DNA of 64,000 nt from NCBI GenBank assembly GCA_016715645.1, contig JADJZR010000015.1:39456-103455 (forward strand), in the 5' to 3' direction. This document shows positions 19,168 through 27,774 of this stretch, piece after piece. Origin of the DNA: Elusimicrobiota bacterium (GTDB lineage Bacteria > Elusimicrobiota > Elusimicrobia > FEN-1173). How positions within the stretch are numbered: the stretch's first letter is position 1; every line of letters starts with the position of its first letter. The position numbers were made by a program, and so were the translations under genes. The notes below the pieces were generated by a model, which saw nothing but the letters and a program-made list of their open reading frames with translations, made no database searches and had not been told where the DNA came from.

Positions 19168-20972
19168 TCCGCTGGGGCCGACTGGCCGTTCTCCTGACAC
19201 CCATCGTCCTTATTTGGGTGGGGACCCACTTCTTCCTGGATAGTACCATTAAAAACGCCATCGAAACTGTCGGCACAAAAGCCGTGGGCGCTAAAGTGGA
19301 TGTGGGCAACGTGAACACAAGTTTTTGGCGCCTGTCGGCCAAAATTTCCGACCTGGCCGTGACCGACCCGGACGAACCAATGACCAACGCAGTAGAAATT
19401 AAATCCCTCCGCTTGAAGGCCGGGGCGAAGCCCCTCTTTTGGAAAAAAGTCATCGTGGAACGGGCGGAAATAGTGGGGATTCGAACAGGAACGCCCCGCA
19501 AAAGGTCCGGGGCGATAGCGGTTTCCGACACACCGAAAGAAGCCCCTTCGGCCGTCGAAGAAACCGCCAAGGAGATCGCCTCCTCGGCGGTGGCAAACCT
19601 CAAAGACGCCTACGATCCCGAAAAACTCGTCTTGCCGGAGAATCTCGCCTCGCATCAAAAAGCTCTGGTCGAAAAAGAGCGCCTCACCGCAATGGCCGAC
19701 CAATGGAAAGCCCGCGGAGAGTCCCTGGACGTGAAAGGAATCTCCACCCGAGGCCAAGCGTTCATCGAGAAAGTCAAAAATGAAAAGTTTTCCGGCCTGG
19801 AAGGAGTCGCCAAAGCCCAGGCCCTGATCAAAGAGGGGCAATCGCTCAAGTCCGACCTGGCCGCGGCTCAGAAAGAAGTTAAAAGCTTAGGGGCTGATTT
19901 AAAAAATGAAATGGCCGCCGCCAAAACCGTCCTTAAAGACATAGACCGGCTTCGCCGCCAAGACATCGACGCCGCCCTCCGCCAGATAAAAAGCGGGTTT
20001 TCAACGGAAGGCTTGACCAAAGGATTGCTCGGCCCGGTTTGGTTTGAGAAATTACAAAAGGCACTCGGCTGGATCGAAAAAGGCCGAAAACTGGCGGGTG
20101 GTCCATCAGGCGAAAAAGCGCCCCCCCCTCCTTCGGCCAACCGAAAAGGCCGGGATGTATTGTTCCCGTTCCACTATCGTTGGCCCACGTTCCATTTGGA
20201 ACAAGCAACCCTGGACGGCGAAACCCCCGGCGGGGTTGTCTACAAGGGAACGCTCACCGATGTGGGGACCGACCCCGTTTTGGTCGGCAAACCCACGGTC
20301 CTTGATGTGGCCGGCCAAACCGGAGCACGGTCTCTCACGCTCCGGGCATCTCTGGATTTGTCTAAAAAAACGGCCGAAACGTCCGTGCGATCCCTTTATT
20401 CCGGCGTTCCCTTGGAAGGGACCTCGTTGGGGTCCGTCAATGGCAACGCCGTCTCCATTGCCCAAGGAAAAGGGTCGGTGAGCGCCGACCTGATGGCCCG
20501 CGGGCCCGACCTGTCCGGCACCATCGACCTTCAGGCCTCCCCGATCAAACTGACCCTCTCAAGCCAAAAAACGGACCGGGTTTCCGCGGCACTGGGGAAC
20601 GTGCTGGCCGGCCTATCGGAAGCAACAATAAAATTAAACGTGTCCGGATCGATGACCCAGCCCCGATTTGCCATAACGTCGTCCATTGACAACCAGTTGC
20701 GCGGCGCCCTCAAAGGAGCCATGGACCAGGAAACGGCCAAACTCCGGGCCGATGTGGAAAAAGCGATCAACGACCGGGTGGGTGAAGAAACCGAAAAACT
20801 TTCGGCCCTCGTCGAAAAAAATGCCGCCATCGCTCTGGACAAGTTAAACCTTAACGATAAACAGTTGGGCGATATTCAAGAAAAATTAAACAAAGCCCTG
20901 GACGATTTGGCCGGAACCGGAACGAAAAAGCTAAAAATTCCGGACTTGAAAGAACTGTTCAAGAAAAAATAA
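19164..20972 (+). CDS. TIGR03545-like envelope protein
   Basis: 602 residues from ATG at 19164. One N-terminal transmembrane segment (LAVLLTPIVLIWVGTHFFL) is followed by an AsmA-like start (LKAGAKPLFWKKVIVERAEI), a long coiled-coil/helical middle (about 150-310) and a beta-rich C-terminal half that ends in another helical stretch. It should hang in the periplasm from the inner membrane. Resemblance of the N-terminal part to AsmA-type lipid-transfer proteins is my inference. Paired with the preceding gene by a 4-base overlap, implying a joint function. Confidence 0.72.
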   Translation: MIRWGRLAVLLTPIVLIWVGTHFFLDSTIKNAIETVGTKAVGAKVDVGNVNTSFWRLSAKISDLAVTDPDEPMTNAVEIKSLRLKAGAKPLFWKKVIVERAEIVGIRTGTPRKRSGAIAVSDTPKEAPSAVEETAKEIASSAVANLKDAYDPEKLVLPENLASHQKALVEKERLTAMADQWKARGESLDVKGISTRGQAFIEKVKNEKFSGLEGVAKAQALIKEGQSLKSDLAAAQKEVKSLGADLKNEMAAAKTVLKDIDRLRRQDIDAALRQIKSGFSTEGLTKGLLGPVWFEKLQKALGWIEKGRKLAGGPSGEKAPPPPSANRKGRDVLFPFHYRWPTFHLEQATLDGETPGGVVYKGTLTDVGTDPVLVGKPTVLDVAGQTGARSLTLRASLDLSKKTAETSVRSLYSGVPLEGTSLGSVNGNAVSIAQGKGSVSADLMARGPDLSGTIDLQASPIKLTLSSQKTDRVSAALGNVLAGLSEATIKLNVSGSMTQPRFAITSSIDNQLRGALKGAMDQETAKLRADVEKAINDRVGEETEKLSALVEKNAAIALDKLNLNDKQLGDIQEKLNKALDDLAGTGTKKLKIPDLKELFKKK

Positions 20973-20990
20973 TGTCTCAAGGAGACGGTT

Positions 20991-21314
20991 ATGTCGGTTC
21001 CTGAACAACTGAGCGGAGTGACGGTTAAACTCAAAGCCAATGTGTATTTTGATGGGAAAGTGGTCAGCCACACTCTCCTCTTTCCCGACGGAAAAAAGAA
21101 AACCGTGGGCCTCATCTATCCCGGATCGTTTCATTTCAACACAGACGCCGCGGAACGGATGGACATCCTGGCCGGATCCTGCCGGATCCAACAGGATGGT
21201 GAAACGGCCTGGTCCACATTTTCGGCCGGGACCCATTTCACCGTTGCGGCCAAGTCGGGGTTCCAGATCGTTGTGGAGTCGGGTCAGGCGGAATACCTTT
21301 GCAGTTTCGAATAG
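20991..21314 (+). CDS. ppnP: Pyrimidine/purine nucleoside phosphorylase
   Basis: 107 residues, the full length of the small cupin family once called DUF1255/YaiE. Conserved stretches include YFDGKVVSHT, GLIYPGSFHF and the terminal AEYLCSFE. The enzyme cleaves nucleosides with phosphate to base and ribose-1-phosphate. It sits 18 bases after the TIGR03545 gene and overlaps the following msrB frame by 16 bases if that uses its TTG start. Confidence 0.85.
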   Translation: MSVPEQLSGVTVKLKANVYFDGKVVSHTLLFPDGKKKTVGLIYPGSFHFNTDAAERMDILAGSCRIQQDGETAWSTFSAGTHFTVAAKSGFQIVVESGQAEYLCSFE

Positions 21315-21820
21315 CGCGGCTATTTTTCTCGCTCCCCCTTTGGACGGGTCTGTTTTTGGTTGGACACCCCCGCGCCGCCTCAGTGGAAATCAAAGTGACA
21401 CCCGCGAAAAGGAATAATACGATGACCAAATCAACCCTGCCTGCCAACGAAGAGGAATGGAAATCGGCCCTAACCCCCGCGCAGTTTTGTATCATGCGCC
21501 AGAAGGGCACCGAAGCCCCCTTTAAAAACGCTTATTGGAACCACCATGAAAAGGGCACCTATTACTGCGCGGGTTGTCGAACCGCCCTTTTTAAGTCGGC
21601 GGCCAAATTTGATTCGGGGACCGGCTGGCCCAGTTTTTTCCAGCCCGTTTCCGATGAGGTGATTCGGGAATCGGTGGACACAGAGCACGGAATGGTGAGA
21701 ACGGAAGTTGTTTGCCAAAAGTGCGGGTCCCACTTGGGCCATGTGTTCAACGACGGCCCGGCCCCGACCGGCCGGAGATATTGCATCAACTCCGCGTCGT
21801 TAAAATTCATAAAGGATTAA
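21299..21820 (+). CDS. msrB: Peptide-methionine (R)-S-oxide reductase, possibly exported
   Basis: The MsrB domain (about 45-173) has both zinc CxxC pairs (YYCAGC and CQKCGSHLGH) and the catalytic cysteine in RYCINSASL. It reduces methionine-R-sulfoxide in proteins. From the TTG at 21299 there is an N-terminal hydrophobic stretch (ARLFFSLPLWTGLFLVG) that could be a signal peptide, sending the enzyme to the envelope; from ATG at 21422 it would be a 132-residue cytoplasmic form. I favour the longer form weakly. Confidence 0.88.
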   Translation: MQFRIARLFFSLPLWTGLFLVGHPRAASVEIKVTPAKRNNTMTKSTLPANEEEWKSALTPAQFCIMRQKGTEAPFKNAYWNHHEKGTYYCAGCRTALFKSAAKFDSGTGWPSFFQPVSDEVIRESVDTEHGMVRTEVVCQKCGSHLGHVFNDGPAPTGRRYCINSASLKFIKD

Positions 21821-21825
21821 CTTTA

Positions 21826-22335
21826 ATGGTGACCCGTCCCGACCCCGACGATTACTTTATGGGCATTGCCATGGCCGTGCGCCGGCGCGCCAATTGCCGG
21901 GGCAGTCGGGTGGGCGCCATCATTGTGGTGGACAAACGCATCGTGTCCACCGGATACAACGGCACGCCCGAAGGCATGACAAACTGTTTGGACGGCGGGT
22001 GCGAACGGTGCGCCAACCGGGCCTCTTACCCGTCCGGCACAGGATATGACCTGTGCATCTGCGTTCACGCCGAACAAAACGCCCTGCTGGCGGCGGCGCG
22101 GTTCGGTATCTCGGTGGCGGGCGGAACCCTTTACACCACCACACAACCCTGTTTTGGATGTGTGAAAGAAATGCTCCAAGCCAAGATCCGCAAAGTCTAT
22201 TATTTGCATCCCTGGGTACACCCGGACCCTGCCGTGGCTGACGAGTATAAAAAAATCGCGGCCCGCCTTCCGGAAGGATTGGAGCACTTGAACGTGGCCG
22301 ATCCCGACTCAGCCTGGGCTCGCAACAAAGGCTAA
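21826..22335 (+). CDS. dCMP/CMP deaminase family protein
   Basis: 169 residues. Zinc ligands and catalytic glutamate appear in HAEQNAL and QPCFGCVKEM; GYNGTPEGM is typical of dCMP deaminases and ComE operon protein 2. It would convert dCMP to dUMP for thymidylate synthesis. ATG at 21826 begins 5 bases after msrB. A cysteine-rich insert (CLDGGCERCANR) matches the second zinc-binding loop of this family. Confidence 0.85.
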   Translation: MVTRPDPDDYFMGIAMAVRRRANCRGSRVGAIIVVDKRIVSTGYNGTPEGMTNCLDGGCERCANRASYPSGTGYDLCICVHAEQNALLAAARFGISVAGGTLYTTTQPCFGCVKEMLQAKIRKVYYLHPWVHPDPAVADEYKKIAARLPEGLEHLNVADPDSAWARNKG

Positions 22336-22343
22336 TCAAAATC

Positions 22344-23417
22344 ATGGACATCGGCATTGTCGGACTTCCCAACGTTGGAAAATCCACCCTCTTTAACGCC
22401 TTAACGGGGGCGGCCGCTGCCGCCAGTAATTTTCCGTTCACCACCATTGACCCCAATGTGGGGATTGTTCCTTTGGCGGACGATCGGCTGACGGTGTTGG
22501 GCAACATGTTTTCCAGCGAAAAGGTCACCCCCGGCGGAATCAAGTTCGTGGACATCGCCGGCTTGGTTAAAGGGGCCAGCCAGGGCGAGGGGTTGGGCAA
22601 TAAGTTTTTATCTCACATCCGCGCCGTGGACGCGGTGGCCCACGTGGTCCGCTGTTTTCGCGACCCCAACGTCATCAACGTGCTCGGTGCATTAAACCCC
22701 GGCGAAGCCGCCGACATCATCGAGACCGAACTGCTGTTGGCCGATTTACAACAAGCCGAAAAAGCGCTCGAGAAACTTCAAGGACCGATCCGGTCCGGCG
22801 ACAAAAAAGCCAAAGAACGGGCTGAAACCATCGAAGGGCTGATCAAAGGGTTCAAAGAGGGACGTTCGGCCCGATCCCAAAACGTTCCGGCGGACATTCA
22901 ATTGGAACAGGGCTTTTTAACCGGTAAACCCGTGTTGTATGTGGCCAACACGGATGAACAGGGCGCCGACCCCGCGTTGCTCAGCGCGTTAGAAACCCGG
23001 GCCAAAACCGAAAATGCCCGCGTGGTCACGTTGTGCGCGAAAATTGAAGCGGAAATTGTTCAGTTGCCATCTGAAGAACGGGTTTCTTATTACGAGTCCG
23101 CCGGAATTCAAGAGCCGGGACTGGCTCGGTTGGCTCGGGCAGGCAAAGAATTGCTGGGCCTTATTTCTTTTTTTACGGCCGGTCCCCAGGAAACCCGAGC
23201 GTGGGTTATCCCCCGCGGAACAAAGGCCGTGAAAGCCGCCGGAAAAATTCACACGGACATCGAACGGGGATTTATCCGCGCGGAACTGTATAAATACGAC
23301 GACCTGGTGCGGTTGGGATCGTACAAAGCTTTACAGGAAAAAGGCCTCGTTTCGGTCGAAGGGAAAGACTATGAAATGAAAGATGGCGACGTGGTCTATT
23401 TTCGGTTCAACGTGTAA
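22344..23417 (+). CDS. ychF: Redox-regulated ATPase/OBG-type GTPase YchF
   Basis: 357 residues, standard length. G1 motif GLPNVGKSTLFNAL at the start, G3 region DIAGLVKGAS, and the TGS/C-terminal domain ending MKDGDVVYFRFNV. The recognition motif is NTDE rather than NKxD, as in YchF proteins that prefer ATP. It binds ribosomes and takes part in translation and stress control. It lies 8 bases after the deaminase. Confidence 0.93.
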   Translation: MDIGIVGLPNVGKSTLFNALTGAAAAASNFPFTTIDPNVGIVPLADDRLTVLGNMFSSEKVTPGGIKFVDIAGLVKGASQGEGLGNKFLSHIRAVDAVAHVVRCFRDPNVINVLGALNPGEAADIIETELLLADLQQAEKALEKLQGPIRSGDKKAKERAETIEGLIKGFKEGRSARSQNVPADIQLEQGFLTGKPVLYVANTDEQGADPALLSALETRAKTENARVVTLCAKIEAEIVQLPSEERVSYYESAGIQEPGLARLARAGKELLGLISFFTAGPQETRAWVIPRGTKAVKAAGKIHTDIERGFIRAELYKYDDLVRLGSYKALQEKGLVSVEGKDYEMKDGDVVYFRFNV

Positions 23418-23425
23418 AGGGACCC

Positions 23426-23644
23426 ATGCCTCAAGACAAAGAAAAACTGGAAAATCACAAAACTCTGATCTTGAAAATCTTCGCATTTTCAGGATGGGCG
23501 TTGGCCATTGCGTCGTTGTTTTTGGGATCGTATTCCCTCAACAAAATGCACCTGGAAATCGTGGCCATGCAACAGGAAAACAAGGAATTGAAATTAAGCC
23601 TCGAACGGGCCCGGGCTCGACAGCAGTTTCCTCAAGAACAATAA
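23426..23644 (+). CDS. Small single-pass membrane protein with coiled coil
   Basis: 72 residues: a charged N-terminus, one hydrophobic segment (IFAFSGWALAIASLFLG) and a C-terminal coiled coil (MQQENKELKLSLERARAR). It starts 8 bases after ychF, suggesting real translation, and its end overlaps the convergent epimerase gene by 13 bases. The layout resembles FtsL/FtsB-like small proteins, but I do not assign it to a family. Confidence 0.55.
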   Translation: MPQDKEKLENHKTLILKIFAFSGWALAIASLFLGSYSLNKMHLEIVAMQQENKELKLSLERARARQQFPQEQ

Positions 23645-24579
23645 TCCAAATACCAATCCACAAACCGGCGTACGCCGGTTTCAATGTCGACAGTGGGTCG
23701 ATAGTCCAACCGGCGGGTGGATGATTCAATGTCCGCCCAGGTGGCCACCACGTCCCCCGGCTGGTGGGGTCGCAACCGTCGGCGAGCCTTTATTCCGGTT
23801 GCCGCCTCGATGGCCCGGATGAACCGGTCCAGGGTCACCGGTTGGTTGTTCCCCAAATTATAAATTCCCCAGGAATCGTTTCGGTCTAAAGCGGCCAACA
23901 CGCCGGACACGATATCCGATATGTAGGTAAAATCCCGCTTCATCCGGCCGTGGTTAAAAACGTCGATGGGCTTGCCCTCCAACACGGCCTTTGTGAATGA
24001 ATAGTACGCCATGTCCGGCCGGCCCCAGGGCCCATACACCGTAAAGAATCGCAGTCCCGTGCAATGGATCCCATACAGGTGATGATAAACGTGGGCCGTG
24101 AGCTCGTTGGCCCGTTTGGTGGCCGCGTAAAGGGAAACGGGATGGTCCACCCGGTCGTCAACGGAAAAAGGAACCTTTTTATTGTCTCCATACACCGACG
24201 ATGAGGAGGCAAACACAAACGTGCCCACGCCCCGTTCCCGGGCCCATTCGAGCATATTCAATGTTCCCAAAGCGTTGGATTTCTCATAGACAAGGGGGTG
24301 GGTGATGGAGTATCGAACACCGGCTTGGGCGCCCAAGTGACAGATTTTGTCCACCCGGTCGCGACGGAGCGCGCGGCGCAAGGCGGCCCCGTTGGCCATG
24401 TCCACCGTCCGGATCGGCACGCCGGGAATTAAGGCTTTCACCCGGTCTCGTTTCAGTCGAGGGTCGTAATACGAATTGAAATTGTCCAGGCCGATGACTC
24501 GATCGCCCCGCTCCACCAAGGCGCGGGCCGTCCACGCGCCAATAAAACCGGCCGCGCCGGTCACAAGAACGGTTTTCAT
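23632..24579 (-). CDS. NAD-dependent sugar-nucleotide epimerase (UDP-glucuronate 4-epimerase-like)
   Basis: 315 residues of the extended SDR family. NAD-binding GAAGFIGAWTA at the N-terminus, catalytic S/T in FASSSSVYG and YAATKRANE (YxxxK). The DNFNSYYDPRLKR stretch is typical of UDP-glucuronate epimerases, which make UDP-galacturonate for surface polysaccharides. The stop overlaps nothing on its own strand; the start overlaps the rdgB stop by 4 bases, so the two are co-translated. Confidence 0.85.
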   Translation of the reverse strand: MKTVLVTGAAGFIGAWTARALVERGDRVIGLDNFNSYYDPRLKRDRVKALIPGVPIRTVDMANGAALRRALRRDRVDKICHLGAQAGVRYSITHPLVYEKSNALGTLNMLEWARERGVGTFVFASSSSVYGDNKKVPFSVDDRVDHPVSLYAATKRANELTAHVYHHLYGIHCTGLRFFTVYGPWGRPDMAYYSFTKAVLEGKPIDVFNHGRMKRDFTYISDIVSGVLAALDRNDSWGIYNLGNNQPVTLDRFIRAIEAATGIKARRRLRPHQPGDVVATWADIESSTRRLDYRPTVDIETGVRRFVDWYLDYCS

Positions 24580-25178
24580 TTCCGGATCCGGCGCAGATAA
24601 GCGGCGGCGCGGGTGAAAGCCTTGGCCCGATGGCTGATTTTATTTTTTCGCGCCAGCGGCATTTCGGCGAAAGTGCGCCCTTCCCCCCGCGGTTCAAAAA
24701 CGGGATCGTAACCAAACCCTTGGGATCCCCGGGGCCCTTCGGCGATTCGCCCCACGCACCGTCCTTCGAAAAGCCTCTCGTCCCCCCCCGGCGTAACAAA
24801 CGCCACCACCGTCCGAAACACCGCCCGGCGTTCGCCCCGCTTAATGCCGCCCATCAACCGCAAAACTTTTCGAGTGTTGTCGGCATAGGAGCACCCCGAC
24901 CCCGCAAACCGGGCCGAATACACTCCCGGACGACCGCCCAACGCCGCAATTTCTAACCCGGTGTCGTCTGAAAGAGCCGCGCATCCGGTTTCTTTCACAG
25001 CTCGACGGGCCTTTAACAATGCGTTATCTTCCAATGTTTTTCCGGATTCACGGACGGTGTAAGGAGGAGGAAAATCGTCTAACCCACGCACCGCGTAGGC
25101 GCCCCGTCCCAGCAGGCGGCGGATTTCGCGGAGTTTATCCAAATTATGAGTGGCAATGACCAGAAGGGGTTTTTTCAA
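24576..25178 (-). CDS. rdgB: Non-canonical purine NTP pyrophosphatase (RdgB/HAM1)
   Basis: 200 residues. ATHNLDKLREI at the N-terminus, SDDTGLEIAALGG and GFGYDPVF are the family signatures. It hydrolyses dITP, ITP and XTP to monophosphates, keeping deaminated purines out of DNA. It overlaps its upstream (MBL hydrolase) and downstream (epimerase) neighbours by 4 bases each, forming one tight operon. Confidence 0.93.
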   Translation of the reverse strand: MKKPLLVIATHNLDKLREIRRLLGRGAYAVRGLDDFPPPYTVRESGKTLEDNALLKARRAVKETGCAALSDDTGLEIAALGGRPGVYSARFAGSGCSYADNTRKVLRLMGGIKRGERRAVFRTVVAFVTPGGDERLFEGRCVGRIAEGPRGSQGFGYDPVFEPRGEGRTFAEMPLARKNKISHRAKAFTRAAAYLRRIRK

Positions 25179-26077
25179 GGCAGGGCGATCTCGAGGCCCT
25201 CCCGGGCCGCGTCGACCTCAAGGAACAATCCTCGGGACCGAACCAACGATTGGGCCTTTTCAACTTCCTTATCCAGGGCCGCGTCCGTGCGATCCGGATC
25301 GTGATGAAACAACATCAGTTTTTTCACATGGCCTTGGACGGCCATTTCCACGGCAAACTCGAAAAAACTGTGCCCCCAACCCAATCGGGACGGGTATTCC
25401 GCCTGGGTGTACTGGCCGTCGTGAATCAGAACGTCGGCCCCCTCAAAAAAGTCGACCAACAGCAGGTCCTCCCGTTCCAGCTCCACTTTGCCGGTTTTCA
25501 GATCATCAAAAATTTCCGCCTTTCGTGCCTGCTGGCGCAAAAGGTATCGAAAGGGTTCGTTGTCGGTCATGTAAACCACTTTGCTTTTTCCGTTTTCGAT
25601 TTTGTAGGCCAGGGCCAACCCCGGATGGTTGATGTAGGCTGGCGTGATGGTCCAGCCGTTCAAGTTAAGCGGCCGCGTGGTGACCTGGACAAACTGGAGT
25701 TCGGCGGGCATTTCCGACATGGTGACGGGAAAATATTCGGGGCTCATTTGGCCCACGAAAATATTTTCCAGTTTTCGGCCCGTGCCTTCACACCCGTACA
25801 CGGTGAACTTGTTGTTTTTTCCGTACAGGGGACGAAAGAACGGAAATCCCACAATGTGATCGAAGTGAAAATGACTGATGAACAGATGGCCTTCCACGCG
25901 GCCGGACGATCGACGCAGAAGGTCTTCGCCCAACAAACGAATGCCCGTGCCCGCATCAAAAATCGCCAGCGTATCGCTGTTCGAAATTTCAACGCAGGCC
26001 GTGTTCCCGCCGTATTTGGTGGTTTCCGGGCCCGGAGCGGAAATCGACCCCCGGGTACCCCAAAATTTAATATTCAT
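25175..26077 (-). CDS. MBL-fold metallo-hydrolase
   Basis: 300 residues. It begins NIKFWGTRGSISAPGPETT, typical of the RNase Z-related / cyclic-nucleotide-phosphodiesterase-like MBL subgroup often found near signalling genes. Zinc ligands HFHFDH, a distal H in YINHPG, D in DGQYTQAEY and FHHDP are present. The substrate is unknown. ATG at 26077 is chosen; an in-frame ATG 36 bases upstream gives an atypical N-terminus. Confidence 0.8.
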   Translation of the reverse strand: MNIKFWGTRGSISAPGPETTKYGGNTACVEISNSDTLAIFDAGTGIRLLGEDLLRRSSGRVEGHLFISHFHFDHIVGFPFFRPLYGKNNKFTVYGCEGTGRKLENIFVGQMSPEYFPVTMSEMPAELQFVQVTTRPLNLNGWTITPAYINHPGLALAYKIENGKSKVVYMTDNEPFRYLLRQQARKAEIFDDLKTGKVELEREDLLLVDFFEGADVLIHDGQYTQAEYPSRLGWGHSFFEFAVEMAVQGHVKKLMLFHHDPDRTDAALDKEVEKAQSLVRSRGLFLEVDAAREGLEIALP

Positions 26078-26123
26078 CGCGTTAATTATTGTTCTTGCCC
26101 CTTGTTTCGTCAAGGTTTTTTAT

Positions 26124-26165
26124 AAAAAACACCCCCCCTTCCCGATCCGCGGGGAAGGGGGGGTG
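26124..26165 (-). terminator. Rho-independent terminator of gap
   Basis: Perfect 14-bp stem: 26130-26143 pairs with 26152-26165, 8-base loop, followed on the minus strand by six T (26129-26124). It lies 18 bases past the gap stop codon. Confidence 0.9.
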
Positions 26166-26182
26166 AACAAACCCGTTTTCCC

Positions 26183-27226
26183 TTATTTGGACAAGATGTA
26201 GGTGACCAGTTCCACCACACGGTTGGAATAGCCCCACTCGTTGTCATACCAGCTGACCAACTTAAAGAACCGCTTGTTCAGCTCGATGCCCGACCCTTCG
26301 TCGAAAATCGACGAGGCTTTGTGGTGGATGAAATCCGAGCTGACCACTTCGTCGGACGTCACTTCCAAAATGCCTTTGAGATAGGTTTCGCTGGCTTTTT
26401 TCATGGCCGCGGCAATTTCTTTGTAGCTCGTTTCTTTCACGGTGCGGACGGTCAAGTCGACCACCGACACGGTGGGGGTGGGCACGCGAAACGCCATGCC
26501 GGTCAGTTTTCCCTTCACTTCGGGGATGGCCAACCCCACGGCTTTGGCCGCGCCCGTGGTGGAGGGAATGATGTTTTGAGCCGCGGTGCGTCCGCCTTTC
26601 CAGTCTTTCTTGGAAGGACCGTCCACGGTTTTTTGTGTGGCGGTGTAGGAGTGCACCGTGGTCATCAACCCTTCCTCGATGCCGAAACCCTCTTTTAACA
26701 GAACGTGGACGATCGGCGCCAAACAGTTGGTGGTGCAGGAGGCGTTGGAAATAATATTGTGCTTGGCCGGGTCGTATTTGCCTTCGTTGACGCCCATGAC
26801 GATGGTGATGTCCTCGTTTTTGGCGGGAGCGGTGATGATCACTTTTTTGGCGCCGGCGGCCAAATGGCCTTTCGCTTTTTCGCCGTCCGTAAACAAGCCC
26901 GTGGACTCGATCACGATGTCCACACCCAACTCTTTCCAGGGCAGGCCGGAGGGGTCCTTGGCGCTGACCACCTTGATGTCGTTGCCGTTAACAACCAGCA
27001 CATCGTCTTCCAGTTTGTCGGCGGAGGATTTTTTCGATGTCACGGTGCCGTTAAAACGCCCTTGAACCGAGTCGTATTTCAGCAAATAGGCCAAATTGTC
27101 GGCCGGCACGATGTCGCCCACGGCCACCACGTCCAGCTTTTTGCCCAGAAGCCCCTGTTCCACGAGCGCGCGAAACACCAGCCGCCCAATTCGTCCGAAA
27201 CCATTGATTGCCACTTTAACAGCCAT
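26183..27226 (-). CDS. gap: Glyceraldehyde-3-phosphate dehydrogenase
   Basis: 347 residues. NAD-binding INGFGRIGRLVFRA, catalytic cysteine in SNASCTTNCLAP and C-terminal NEWGYSNRVVEL. It interconverts glyceraldehyde-3-phosphate and 1,3-bisphosphoglycerate in glycolysis/gluconeogenesis. ATG at 27226 is preferred because AAGGAGG lies a few bases upstream; an ATG 18 bases earlier has no such site. It is a monocistronic unit with its own promoter and a strong terminator. Confidence 0.95.
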   Translation of the reverse strand: MAVKVAINGFGRIGRLVFRALVEQGLLGKKLDVVAVGDIVPADNLAYLLKYDSVQGRFNGTVTSKKSSADKLEDDVLVVNGNDIKVVSAKDPSGLPWKELGVDIVIESTGLFTDGEKAKGHLAAGAKKVIITAPAKNEDITIVMGVNEGKYDPAKHNIISNASCTTNCLAPIVHVLLKEGFGIEEGLMTTVHSYTATQKTVDGPSKKDWKGGRTAAQNIIPSTTGAAKAVGLAIPEVKGKLTGMAFRVPTPTVSVVDLTVRTVKETSYKEIAAAMKKASETYLKGILEVTSDEVVSSDFIHHKASSIFDEGSGIELNKRFFKLVSWYDNEWGYSNRVVELVTYILSK

Positions 27227-27280
27227 GTCATGCCTCCTTAACAATTTCTGAATTTAAAAAAAGGATGTGCCGGAAACGGA

Positions 27281-27310
27281 ATTTTAGGAAATAACCGGGC
27301 CGACCGTCAA
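27281..27310 (-). promoter_or_regulatory. Promoter of gap
   Basis: Minus strand TTGACG (27310-27305), 18-base spacer, TAAAAT (27286-27281, five of six). It overlaps the stop codon of the upstream response regulator gene, so gap can be transcribed independently. Start would be near 27274. Confidence 0.6.
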
Positions 27311-27702
27311 TTCGCCGTCGGCGGGACAGGCGGTGACGTTCCGTTCAACAAAAGCCGCACCCGTTCCACCAACACCTTGGGGTCCGCCGGTTTCGAGAGA
27401 AAATCGTCGGCGCCCACCCCCAGGGCCTGGTGACGGTCGGCGGAAAACGTTTTGGCCGACAGAATCAGGATTTTGATGCCCGCGGTTTTATCGGATTGTT
27501 TCAATCGGTGGCAGACTTCGTAGCCATGAACTTCCGGCAACATGACGTCCAACACAATCAGATCCGGCGCCTGAACCGCCACGGCGTCAAGCGCTTTCTG
27601 CCCGTCGCAAACGGTCCGCACCCGATGCCCGGCTTGCTGAAGCACGAACCGAATAAATTCCCGGTTCGCCTCATCGTCTTCCACAACCAAAATGTCGGCC
27701 AT
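27307..27702 (-). CDS. Single-domain response regulator (REC only)
   Basis: 131 residues: a receiver with acidic pair in VVEDDEANRE, phospho-acceptor aspartate in IVLDVMLPEVHG and lysine in LSKPADPKV, then a short proline-rich tail (GTSPPVPPTA). No output domain. ATG at 27702 gives a normal N-terminus ADILVVEDD; the frame runs on upstream without a good start. Kinase partner unknown. Confidence 0.85.
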   Translation of the reverse strand: MADILVVEDDEANREFIRFVLQQAGHRVRTVCDGQKALDAVAVQAPDLIVLDVMLPEVHGYEVCHRLKQSDKTAGIKILILSAKTFSADRHQALGVGADDFLSKPADPKVLVERVRLLLNGTSPPVPPTAN

Positions 27703-27774
27703 TGCGTTGGGTCCGTCCTGGGAACGTTCCCCGATGGAGGGGGGACGTTGATTTTGTCTCAATTATAAACAATA

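Noticed and set aside
27745..27774. Possible valS promoter (TTGATT and TATAAA)
   Set aside because: The two hexamers are only 10 bases apart, too close for a sigma-70 promoter.
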